From Clostridia bacterium (GTDB lineage Bacteria > Bacillota > Clostridia > Oscillospirales > Acutalibacteraceae): 5,073 nt of DNA. Location: positions 1 through 5,073 of the forward strand of contig JAGBSU010000036.1 in assembly GCA_017631705.1 (NCBI GenBank), read 5' to 3'. The position numbers and the translations under genes are program-made. Shown here piece after piece: positions 1 to 5,073 of the stretch; positions within the stretch are counted from its first letter, which is position 1, and each line of letters opens with the position of its first letter. The notes under the pieces are model-generated. The model made no database searches. It saw nothing but the letters and a program-made list of their open reading frames with translations, and had not been told where the DNA came from.

Positions 1-3
1 ATC

Positions 4-162
4 ATGAAAAAGTTTTTAGCGTTGTTACTGGGTGGAGCGGCAGTTGCTGCTTCGGTAATGTATCTCAAAAAACGTAAACAAGAAGAAGAGGAAACCTTGT
101 TAATCACGGAAGAGTTTGACGAGGAACTCCCCGCAGAAGAAATCGAAGAAAGCGCCGAATAA
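4..162 (+). CDS. Small single-pass membrane protein with acidic tail
   Basis: A 52-residue reading frame starts ATG AAA AAG and ends TAA. Residues 4-20 are hydrophobic (FLALLLGGAAVAASVMY), followed by a basic patch (LKKRKQ, 21-26) and a tail dominated by Glu and Asp to the end. The pattern fits a small protein with one N-terminal membrane segment and, by the positive-inside rule, a cytoplasmic acidic tail. An uncleaved anchor seems likelier than a secreted protein because the basic cluster directly follows the hydrophobic stretch. I do not recognise a family. It lies 2 bases upstream of tcdA on the same strand, so the two are probably co-transcribed and translationally coupled. Only three bases precede the ATG, so its ribosome binding site, promoter and any upstream start are outside the window. 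Confidence 0.65.
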   Translation: MKKFLALLLGGAAVAASVMYLKKRKQEEEETLLITEEFDEELPAEEIEESAE

Positions 163-164
163 AC

Positions 165-878
165 ATGAGCGAACAAGCTTTTTCCCGCACCGAGCAACTA
201 CTCGGTGCGGAAGCGTTGTCGCGCCTTGCAAATGTACGAGTAGCGGTATTCGGTATCGGTGGTGTCGGCGGTTATGCCGCCGAGGCGTTGGCACGCAGTG
301 GTGTCGGTGCGTTGGATTTGGTGGATAATGATACGGTGTCGGTTACCAATCTTAATCGACAAATCGTGGCGTTACACAGTACGCTCGGCCAATATAAAGT
401 TGATGTGATGAAAGCACGCATGGCGGATATTTCTCCGCAAACGACGGTGACAACACACCGTTTGTTTTTCTTGCCAGAAAATGCTGATGTGTTTGATTTT
501 TCGGTGTACGATTACGTGGTCGATGCGGTGGATACGGTATCGGCCAAACTGGCGATTATCGAAAAGGCAGTAGAGAAGAGCGTGCCGGTAATTAGTTGTA
601 TGGGTACGGGAAACAAACTTGACCCGACGGCTTTGACGGTGACGGATATTGCCAAAACCAACGGTTGTCCGTTGGCACGTGTGATGCGCCGTGAATTGCG
701 AGCCCGCGGTATTTCTCACGTTCCGGTAGTGTTTTCAAATGAACCGCCGCATCGTGCGACAATAGCCGAACAAGATCCTCTTTCGGGAAAAGTGCCGCCG
801 GCGAGTGCGGTGTTTGTGCCGGCAACGGCGGGACTGCTGTTAGCACGTCAGGTGGTTTCTGAACTTTGTAAAGAATAA
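165..878 (+). CDS. tcdA: tRNA threonylcarbamoyladenosine dehydratase TcdA (ThiF/E1-like)
   Basis: A 237-residue protein of the ThiF/MoeB/E1-like adenylating family. The family enzyme uses ATP to dehydrate N6-threonylcarbamoyladenosine (t6A) at tRNA position 37 to its cyclic form, ct6A, in the cytoplasm. Visible motifs are the nucleotide-binding loop GIGGVGG (30-36), the acidic strand end VDND (53-56), NLNRQ (62-66) and K78 expected to contact ATP, VVDAVDT (118-124), and the block CMGTGNKLDPT (145-155), which is typical of the TcdA/CsdL branch rather than MoeB or ThiF. There is no CxxC zinc pair as in ThiF/MoeB. Length is slightly below the E. coli protein (about 268). The chosen start gives the usual N-terminus ending in FSRTEQLLG. 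No strong Shine-Dalgarno lies at normal spacing (AGAAAG at 147-152 is 12 bases away), so coupling to the upstream small gene, whose TAA ends at 162, probably drives initiation. A terminator follows immediately. Confidence 0.93.
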   Translation: MSEQAFSRTEQLLGAEALSRLANVRVAVFGIGGVGGYAAEALARSGVGALDLVDNDTVSVTNLNRQIVALHSTLGQYKVDVMKARMADISPQTTVTTHRLFFLPENADVFDFSVYDYVVDAVDTVSAKLAIIEKAVEKSVPVISCMGTGNKLDPTALTVTDIAKTNGCPLARVMRRELRARGISHVPVVFSNEPPHRATIAEQDPLSGKVPPASAVFVPATAGLLLARQVVSELCKE

Positions 879-917
879 AAAATCAAGCGGAATTCCTACA
901 AATTCCGCTTGATTTTT
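878..917 (+). terminator. Rho-independent terminator of tcdA
   Basis: The perfect inverted repeat AATCAAGCGGAATT (881-894) and AATTCCGCTTGATT (901-914) surrounds the 6-base loop CCTACA. Flanking A and T residues extend the stem to 17 pairs, so it begins at the last base of the tcdA stop codon. T913-T917 followed by ATT forms the T tract. The opposite strand also shows T-rich sequence after the stem, so it could work both ways, but no minus-strand gene needs it here. Confidence 0.85.
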
Positions 918-951
918 ATTATAAACTATGCTACCATAATATCATCGTTTT

Positions 952-1025
952 GCGGGAGTAGTTCAGTGGTAGAACATCAGCTTCCCAAGCTGAATATGCG
1001 GGTTCGATTCCCGTCTTCCGCTCCA
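952..1025 (+). tRNA. tRNA-Gly (anticodon CCC)
   Basis: A full cloverleaf can be drawn by hand. The acceptor stem is GCGGGAG (952-958) with CTTCCGC (1015-1021), containing one G-T wobble. The D arm is GTTC/GAAC (961-964/972-975). The anticodon stem is TCAGC/GCTGA (977-981/989-993) around the loop TTCCCAA, which puts CCC at 984-986. The variable loop is ATAT, and the T arm is GCGGG/CCCGT around TTCGATT. The discriminator base is T1022, as usual for bacterial tRNA-Gly, and CCA is encoded at 1023-1025. It would read GGG codons. The gene sits alone between two terminators. A -10-like CATAAT lies at 935-940, but I see no good -35 at 17 bases. Confidence 0.96.
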
Positions 1026-1028
1026 AAC

Positions 1029-1064
1029 AAAAAGGCCTTAGGCTTACAGCCTAAGGCCTTTTTT
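1029..1064. terminator. Bidirectional terminator between tRNA-Gly and the ABC exporter gene
   Basis: GGCCTTAGGC (1034-1043) and GCCTAAGGCC (1049-1058) pair perfectly around the loop TTACA. Flanking A1029-1033 and T1059-1063 extend the stem to 15 pairs. On the plus strand the stem ends in six T residues, only 3 bases after the tRNA CCA. On the minus strand it is followed by TTTTTGTTT, so it can also stop transcripts of the converging ABC gene, whose stop codon is about 50 bases away. No stronger minus-strand terminator lies nearer that gene. Confidence 0.9.
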
Positions 1065-1115
1065 ATTTGTCGCTAAGACAAATAGTGAAACTATTCAGAC
1101 CAAATTACACTCAAC

Positions 1116-2879
1116 TTATTTGAGTCGGTTGGCAATTTCGTAAAGCTGGCAGTACAGTCCTTTTTTGGCAAGCAGTTCGGTATGAGTACCTTCCTCAACA
1201 ATGCCTTCCTCGGTCAGTACCAAAATGCGGTCGGCATTTTGAATGGTGGAAAGGCGGTGGGCGACGGTGAGGGTGGTTTTGCCTTGTGACAACGCTTCCA
1301 GCGATTGTGCTACGGCAAATTCGCTTTCGTTATCCAATGCACTAGTAGCTTCGTCTAACAGAATAATCGGTGGGTTTTTTAAGAAAACGCGCGCAATGCT
1401 GATGCGTTGTTTTTGCCCACCCGACAACTTAACACCGCGTTCACCGACATAGGTGTCGTAGCCGCTGTGCAGTTGTTCAATGAATTCGTGGGCACCGGCT
1501 TTTTTGGCAGCAGCCATTACTTCTTCTCGTGTGGCATTCGGTTTGCCGTAAGCGATGTTTTCAAACACGGCGCCGGAAAAGAGATAGACCTCTTGCTGTA
1601 CCACGCCAACAGCATTGCGTAGGCTTTTTAGGGTGTATTTTTTTACATCCTGACCATCAATTTTTACGCTGCCTGCCGATACATCATAAAAACGGGGGAT
1701 GAGGTTGCATAGAGTGGTTTTACCGCCGCCGGAAGGACCGACAACGGCAATTTTTTCGCCCGCCTTAATGGAAATGTTTAAGTTGGAAAAAACGCGGTTG
1801 TGGTCATCGGGATATTCAAAAGAGACATCTTCCAAGACGATATTACCTACCGGATTTTCTAAATCGACGGCATCGGGTTCGTCAAAAATTTCGACATCGG
1901 CATCCATAATATCTAAAAAGCGTTCAATACCGGTAAGACCGCGCTGAAATTGCTCGGAAAATTCAATGATTCGACGCACCGTAGCAATAAAGGTGGTGAC
2001 AAACAACAAATAAGCAACTAAGTCACCGGCATTGATTTTGCCGGCTATCATGAACAAACTACCGGCAACGACGGTGGCGGCATACATGATGCCGTCAAAT
2101 AAGCGTGTCGTGGTTTGAAACGCACCCATGTAGCGATAGGAGCGTTTTTTTATGCCAAAAAATTTATGGTTGTCCGCTTCGAATTTATCCAGTTCCAATT
2201 TCTCATTTGCAAAGGCTTTAACGACTTTATGACCGAGCAAAGAATCTTCAATACGAGCGTTGAGTTCGCCGATTTGTTGGCGTTGTTCACGGAAGGTCGC
2301 TCGCATTTTTTTGTTGATTTTGCGGCAGATGACAATCATCAGCGGAATGATTAAAAAGATAATCAGGGTAAGCGGGATGTTGATGTTGATTAAAATGATA
2401 AACGAAACGACACCCTTGATACCGGCAATAAAAAATTCTTCGGGGCAATGGTGCGAAAACTCGGTAATATCAAATAAATCGTTGGTCAATCGCCCCATAA
2501 TCTGACCGACCTTGGTGTTGTTAAAATAGGTGTGTGACAGCCGATGCAAGTGATGATAAGCATCCGAACGCATGGCGGTTTCAATCTTTGTACCCATGAC
2601 ATGACCGACATACGCCATATAATAATAGGCGGCGGCATCAATGAGGCGCAGTATAAGATATAAAATACCAATGTGCAGAACATAGGATACGGTGAGTGTG
2701 ACAGTGCCGTTTAAGCCGGCATTGGTGATTTCACGCATAATCAGCGGCAACAGAATTTCACCTACCGTTGTTAGTGCGGCGCAAAACAAATCGAAAATAA
2801 GAGTGCCGATATGATGTTTGTAGTATGGTAAAAAGTGAGAAATTAGTTCGCGGTTTTTGTAGTTTCGTTGGTCTTTCAT
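1116..2879 (-). CDS. ABC exporter half-transporter, fused permease and ATPase (MsbA/BmrA/MdlB-like)
   Basis: A 587-residue type IV ABC exporter subunit with an N-terminal transmembrane domain and C-terminal ATPase, expected to work as a homo- or heterodimer in the cytoplasmic membrane. Hydrophobic helices are visible near residues 24-48, 64-88, 149-167, 169-186 and in a pair at about 250-300. The nucleotide-binding domain starts near 340 and is complete: A-loop Y356, Walker A GPSGGGKTT (381-389, K387), Q-loop around Q428/Q429, signature LSGGQ (485-489), Walker B IILLDE (505-510, catalytic E510), D-loop SALD (513-516) and H-loop H541. All catalytic residues are present, so this half is not a degenerate site. 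The substrate cannot be told; drug, lipid and peptide exporters share this form. The ATG at 2879 is chosen because AAAAGGAG lies 8 bases upstream and a promoter precedes it. An in-frame TTG at 2960 would add 27 residues but lies upstream of that promoter, in the loop of another gene's terminator. No partner half-transporter is seen beside it. Confidence 0.93.
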   Translation of the reverse strand: MKDQRNYKNRELISHFLPYYKHHIGTLIFDLFCAALTTVGEILLPLIMREITNAGLNGTVTLTVSYVLHIGILYLILRLIDAAAYYYMAYVGHVMGTKIETAMRSDAYHHLHRLSHTYFNNTKVGQIMGRLTNDLFDITEFSHHCPEEFFIAGIKGVVSFIILININIPLTLIIFLIIPLMIVICRKINKKMRATFREQRQQIGELNARIEDSLLGHKVVKAFANEKLELDKFEADNHKFFGIKKRSYRYMGAFQTTTRLFDGIMYAATVVAGSLFMIAGKINAGDLVAYLLFVTTFIATVRRIIEFSEQFQRGLTGIERFLDIMDADVEIFDEPDAVDLENPVGNIVLEDVSFEYPDDHNRVFSNLNISIKAGEKIAVVGPSGGGKTTLCNLIPRFYDVSAGSVKIDGQDVKKYTLKSLRNAVGVVQQEVYLFSGAVFENIAYGKPNATREEVMAAAKKAGAHEFIEQLHSGYDTYVGERGVKLSGGQKQRISIARVFLKNPPIILLDEATSALDNESEFAVAQSLEALSQGKTTLTVAHRLSTIQNADRILVLTEEGIVEEGTHTELLAKKGLYCQLYEIANRLK

Positions 2880-2887
2880 AGGTGTAT

Positions 2888-2895
2888 CTCCTTTT
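2888..2895 (-). promoter_or_regulatory. Shine-Dalgarno fixing the ABC exporter start
   Basis: On the minus strand AAAAGGAG is followed by 8 bases (ATACACCT) and then the ATG at 2879. This is close to ideal spacing and settles the start against the longer reading frame that opens with TTG at 2960. Confidence 0.88.
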
Positions 2896-2904
2896 ATAAA
2901 CTTA

Positions 2905-2933
2905 ATTATAATACATTTCCCGCCGTTATTCAA
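2905..2933 (-). promoter_or_regulatory. Sigma-A type promoter of the ABC exporter gene
   Basis: On the minus strand, -35 TTGAAT (2933-2928) and -10 TATAAT (2910-2905) are separated by exactly 17 bases. The -10 matches consensus fully and the -35 at four of six positions. Transcription would start near 2898, leaving a leader of about 19 bases that just contains the Shine-Dalgarno site. The promoter lies directly downstream of the hydrolase terminator, so the exporter is its own transcription unit. No operator repeat is evident around it. Confidence 0.8.
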
Positions 2934-2943
2934 CGGATTTTTG

Positions 2944-2970
2944 AAAAAAGCGAGGCACAAAGTGCCTCGC
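2944..2970 (-). terminator. Rho-independent terminator of the MBL-fold hydrolase gene
   Basis: Read on the minus strand, GCGAGGCAC and GTGCCTCGC form a perfect 9-pair stem with a 3-base loop, followed by six T residues (2949-2944). It starts 4 bases after the hydrolase stop codon. It separates that gene from the exporter promoter. Confidence 0.9.
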
Positions 2971-2974
2971 CGGA

Positions 2975-3838
2975 TTACAATTCTTTTTCAATTAAGTCGA
3001 CCATGATGCGGGTATTCAAATCCAATGCGGGTAAGGGGTATATGGTTTTGACATAACCGCGGAAAAATCGGTCTTTGTAATAGTTGACGGCATCTTCTTT
3101 GCTACCACCGTTTTGTAAAATCTTTTTAATGTCGTTGACTACTTCGACGATGGTGTGCTGGTAAATATCCAAATATAGTTTGGTTTCTTCGGCATTGAGA
3201 ATACCGTAGTGAGGGGAAAGCACGTAGTCAATATCCAACGTTTTCATTTTTGCAATAGATTCCAACGTGAGTTGATAGCCAATTAAAAACAGTGGCATGA
3301 CTACACCGTCGCCGACATAGACACCGGTGGTTTCCGAACCTAACAACAATTTTTTCTCGGGGCAATAATAGCCGATGGAGCAACGAGTATGACCGGGGAA
3401 GGGGACGGCAACAAAGGTGAGGTCGCCGACAGACAGGCGGTCCCCGTCTTTGACGGGGATATCGACACACAGCGTGTCGGTTAAATCTTCGTAATCGTGT
3501 ATGCCGAGCAAAGCGGCGAATTTTCTATCCAAATCCCGCATGACGGCTTTCGCTGAGTCTTTGGCGAAGATTTTGGCAGCATATTCACCGGCGACAATTT
3601 TGGCAGAGGGATATTGCTTTTTCACGTAGGCAGCACCCAACGCATGGTCGTAGTGAGAATGGGTTAAAAATATATAATCGAGCGGGCGATTACCTAAAAG
3701 GCTTTTCACCTTTTCGGCAACGGCAGTGCCGGTAAAAGCAAACCCTGAATCGTAAAGAATTGCCGTGGCGCCGGTATCTATTAAAAAAGCGCTGTCTGCC
3801 GGCACGGCACGTACGTCGGTGATGGAGATGTCTAACAT
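2975..3838 (-). CDS. MBL-fold metallo-hydrolase, substrate unknown
   Basis: A 287-residue metallo-beta-lactamase superfamily protein, probably cytoplasmic since no signal peptide or membrane segment is seen. The metal site is readable: THSHYDH at 59-65 supplies H60, H62, D64 and H65; H150 lies in FPGHT (147-151); H210 lies in SPHYG (208-212). These fit a two-metal hydrolase of the glyoxalase II / general MBL type. At the place where the family usually has a metal-bridging Asp (often GD), this protein reads LLLGSETTG (164-172), so E169 may take that role. After the metal site, roughly 213-287 looks helical (YLDIYQHTIVEVVNDIKKIL and on). The family covers thioesters, lactones, phosphodiesters and beta-lactams, and nothing here chooses among them. 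AAAGGAAG lies 7 bases before the ATG. The gene follows the G5/3D gene by 51 bases with a terminator between them, and has its own terminator after the stop. Confidence 0.88.
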   Translation of the reverse strand: MLDISITDVRAVPADSAFLIDTGATAILYDSGFAFTGTAVAEKVKSLLGNRPLDYIFLTHSHYDHALGAAYVKKQYPSAKIVAGEYAAKIFAKDSAKAVMRDLDRKFAALLGIHDYEDLTDTLCVDIPVKDGDRLSVGDLTFVAVPFPGHTRCSIGYYCPEKKLLLGSETTGVYVGDGVVMPLFLIGYQLTLESIAKMKTLDIDYVLSPHYGILNAEETKLYLDIYQHTIVEVVNDIKKILQNGGSKEDAVNYYKDRFFRGYVKTIYPLPALDLNTRIMVDLIEKEL

Positions 3839-3845
3839 ATGATAA

Positions 3846-3853
3846 CTTCCTTT
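3846..3853 (-). promoter_or_regulatory. Shine-Dalgarno of the MBL-fold hydrolase
   Basis: AAAGGAAG on the minus strand is followed by 7 bases (TTATCAT) and then the ATG at 3838. It begins only 2 bases after the T tract of the preceding terminator, so no promoter can fit between that terminator and this site. Confidence 0.82.
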
Positions 3854-3855
3854 GC

Positions 3856-3884
3856 AAAAAACGCCGCACCGTATTGGTGCGGCG
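3856..3884 (-). terminator. Terminator between the G5/3D gene and the MBL-fold gene
   Basis: On the minus strand CGCCGCACC and GGTGCGGCG form a perfect 9-pair, very GC-rich stem around the loop AATAC, followed by six T residues (3861-3856). It begins 5 bases after the TGA of the G5/3D gene. Its T tract almost touches the Shine-Dalgarno of the hydrolase gene, so it could act as a partial terminator or attenuator for that gene. Confidence 0.88.
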
Positions 3885-3889
3885 AAACA

Positions 3890-4984
3890 TCATTCTTCTA
3901 AAATATAGACGTTGACCGGACGGCGACCAAAGGCATAGCAATCGTCAACCGTGTCCATGTATAAGTCAACCAAAATCTTATTTTTGAGCAACGAACCGCC
4001 GGTATCCGAAGCAATGCCATAGCCGTACACATAGCCGTTTTCGGAAACGACAAACAATTTGGTACCGTAGGGAATGACTTTCGGGTTAACCGCAATCGTG
4101 CCGATGGCGGGGGTAGTACCGGTAGAGGTACGAGCGCCTTCTTTGGCGGTATACGCACATGCGATACCCTGCATAACTTTTTTGTATTTTACGGGCACAC
4201 CGTTTTCGTTGAGTTCCAACGCCACAGGAGGAACCGCATCGGCACCGTTGCCAATGATAGCGATTTCGTTCACAGGTTGGGTGGTAAGTGTTTCACTGAC
4301 CAGTTCGGAACGAACCAGTTTACCGTTTTCGTAGTAATCGTGGTAAACATAGGTTTTTTCACCGTTTACACCGGTACGTTCGGTAACACGAGCGCCTGCC
4401 GGTACGGTATCGGAATACCGCAAGGTGGTTAAATAGGGGACAGGCTCGGTAACGATGCGTTTTTCGTAAGCGGTTTTCTCGACATAGATGTTCGTGGCAC
4501 CGGTTAAGACATCGGTGTGGTTTAAGTTGGTAACATCGTGCGAAGTAGAGGAAACACCGGCTAACTTTAACGCGTCGGCTACCGTGCCGCCGGTCATACG
4601 CAATACTTTTGGGTCACCGTTATCGACGGTGATGCTGACATCAAAAGCACGTTCAATGCAAATGTGTTGGTCCTTTCCGTTCAAAGAGGAGGTGACCGCG
4701 TCATCGGGATTCAACATAATACCGGCACCGGACAACACGGCGGATTCCGTGCGGCCTAAGGTTAACACGGTTTTTACGGTTCCGTTATCATCAATGGTTA
4801 CCGGACGTAATGAAGCGGTGATCGAGAACATCATGACCAAAGCCACTACAAAAGCACCAGCTGCTTTGACGATGGCGGGGTGTTTTTGGCAAAATTCTTT
4901 TGTTTTTGCGGCGATGTTGTTTTGCCGCAGTTTGTTACACATGCTTGAAATATTCATACAACACAACATTCGGTCGTGATACAC
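3890..4984 (-). CDS. Membrane-anchored cell-wall protein with DUF348, G5 and 3D domains (YabE-like)
   Basis: A 364-residue protein resembling the YabE family of Gram-positive bacteria. After a basic N-terminal stretch, residues 38-57 form one hydrophobic segment (signal peptide or anchor), so the rest should lie outside the membrane. Two DUF348-like repeats follow (about 60-113 and 114-172; each opens with a short beta pair such as VTIDDNGTVKTVLT and has a GGTVADALKLAG-type helix). A G5 domain follows (about 173-245: PVPYLTTLRYSDTVPAGARV and GEKTYVYHDYYENGK). A C-terminal 3D domain (about 271-362) carries the conserved Asp residues in SDTGG (D327) and VDLYMD (D340, D344), ending FGRRPVNVYIL. 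3D domains are the double-psi barrel of MltA-type lytic transglycosylases, so peptidoglycan cleavage or remodelling is the likely role. B. subtilis YabE is longer, with an extra DUF348 copy. The GTG at 4984 is chosen because AGAAAGGA ends 5 bases before it. In-frame ATGs at 4969 and 4957 are alternatives, and the first is credible because a hairpin spans the gap. Confidence 0.9.
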   Translation of the reverse strand: MYHDRMLCCMNISSMCNKLRQNNIAAKTKEFCQKHPAIVKAAGAFVVALVMMFSITASLRPVTIDDNGTVKTVLTLGRTESAVLSGAGIMLNPDDAVTSSLNGKDQHICIERAFDVSITVDNGDPKVLRMTGGTVADALKLAGVSSTSHDVTNLNHTDVLTGATNIYVEKTAYEKRIVTEPVPYLTTLRYSDTVPAGARVTERTGVNGEKTYVYHDYYENGKLVRSELVSETLTTQPVNEIAIIGNGADAVPPVALELNENGVPVKYKKVMQGIACAYTAKEGARTSTGTTPAIGTIAVNPKVIPYGTKLFVVSENGYVYGYGIASDTGGSLLKNKILVDLYMDTVDDCYAFGRRPVNVYILEE

Positions 4985-5037
4985 AACCGTCCTTTCTTAG
5001 GCTGGCGAGAGTCAAACTCTTTACGCCTGCAAAAGAA
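4971..5037 (-). promoter_or_regulatory. Structured leader able to hide the ribosome binding site and start codon of the G5/3D gene
   Basis: Read on the minus strand, TTCTTTTGCAGGC (5037-5025) can pair with GCCTAAGAAAGGA (5002-4990): 11 pairs around a 2x2 mismatch, which covers the Shine-Dalgarno AGAAAGGA (4997-4990). Inside it AGAGT/ACTCT forms a hairpin with loop TTG. A competing fold pairs GGCG (5027-5024) with CGCC (5007-5004) over the same inner hairpin and would leave the Shine-Dalgarno free; the two share bases 5025-5027. Next, CGGTTGTG (4989-4982) and CACGACCG (4978-4971) pair over 8 positions with loop TAT, holding the GTG start inside the stem. This is what a translational switch looks like, but pairing was only checked by eye. 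The 36 bases from 5038 to the window edge show no clear promoter, so any sensor part would lie mostly off the window. Confidence 0.4.
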
Positions 5038-5073
5038 AATTTCCGGTGATAGTTTGCCTCAAAACTTGAAATG

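Noticed and set aside
372..719. 115-residue minus-strand open frame inside tcdA.
   Set aside because: The composition is rich in Arg and His with no recognisable motif, and it lies fully opposite the well-supported tcdA gene.
905..951. Possible promoter for tRNA-Gly: CATAAT at 935-940 or TATAAA at 920-925.
   Set aside because: No -35-like hexamer lies 16-18 bases upstream of either; TTGATT at 909-914 is 20 bases from CATAAT and forms part of the tcdA terminator stem. The region is AT-rich, so such hexamers occur by chance.
952..1064. tRNA-Gly as an integration site for a mobile element.
   Set aside because: tRNA 3' ends often serve as attachment sites, but no repeat of the tRNA end, integrase or phage-like gene is visible in the window, and a normal terminator follows directly.
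1064..1125. Small inverted repeats near the 3' end of the ABC gene (ATTTGTC/GACAAAT at 1065-1083, AATAGT/ACTATT at 1081-1095, ACTCAA/TTGAGT at 1109-1125).
   Set aside because: Stems are 6-7 pairs, AT-rich, partly overlapping each other, and lack T tracts in the needed orientation. They are weaker than the adjacent hairpin at 1029-1064.
4488..4979. 163-residue plus-strand open frame antisense to the G5/3D gene.
   Set aside because: It mirrors the coding frame of a protein with clear domains, has no domain of its own and no ribosome binding site at its start. It is a shadow frame.

Overview
The window reads as a chromosomal housekeeping segment of a low-to-medium GC Gram-positive bacterium, most likely a member of the Bacillota (Clostridia-like). 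The grounds are AG-rich Shine-Dalgarno sites (AAAAGGAG, AAAGGAAG, AGAAAGGA), a sigma-A type promoter, strong GC hairpin/T-tract terminators after each transcription unit, a cell-wall protein with the DUF348-G5-3D architecture typical of Gram-positive bacteria, and a tRNA gene with encoded CCA. This is inference from style and gene families; no species can be named from the sequence alone. I see no mobile element, CRISPR array, phage gene or attachment site.

Layout. Plus strand, left: a 52-residue membrane-anchored acidic protein (4-162), then tcdA (165-878), a tRNA-modifying dehydratase, 2 bases later, closed by a hairpin terminator (878-917). Next on the plus strand is tRNA-Gly with anticodon CCC (952-1025), followed by a near-symmetric terminator (1029-1064) that also lies where the converging minus-strand ABC transporter gene needs one.

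Minus strand, read right to left: a structured leader (4971-5037, continuing off the window), a membrane-anchored DUF348/G5/3D cell-wall protein (3890-4984), a terminator (3856-3884), a metallo-beta-lactamase-fold hydrolase (2975-3838), its terminator (2944-2970), a clear promoter (2905-2933), and a 587-residue ABC exporter half-transporter (1116-2879).

The genes do not form one obvious pathway. tcdA and the tRNA gene share a translation theme only loosely. The hydrolase can be transcribed only by read-through of, or initiation upstream of, the terminator that precedes its ribosome binding site by 2 bases. The most notable feature is the translation start of the G5/3D gene: the Shine-Dalgarno can be buried in one stem, and the GTG start codon lies wholly inside a second, 8-bp hairpin. 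A second in-frame ATG lies one base past that hairpin. I found no convincing new multi-gene system.
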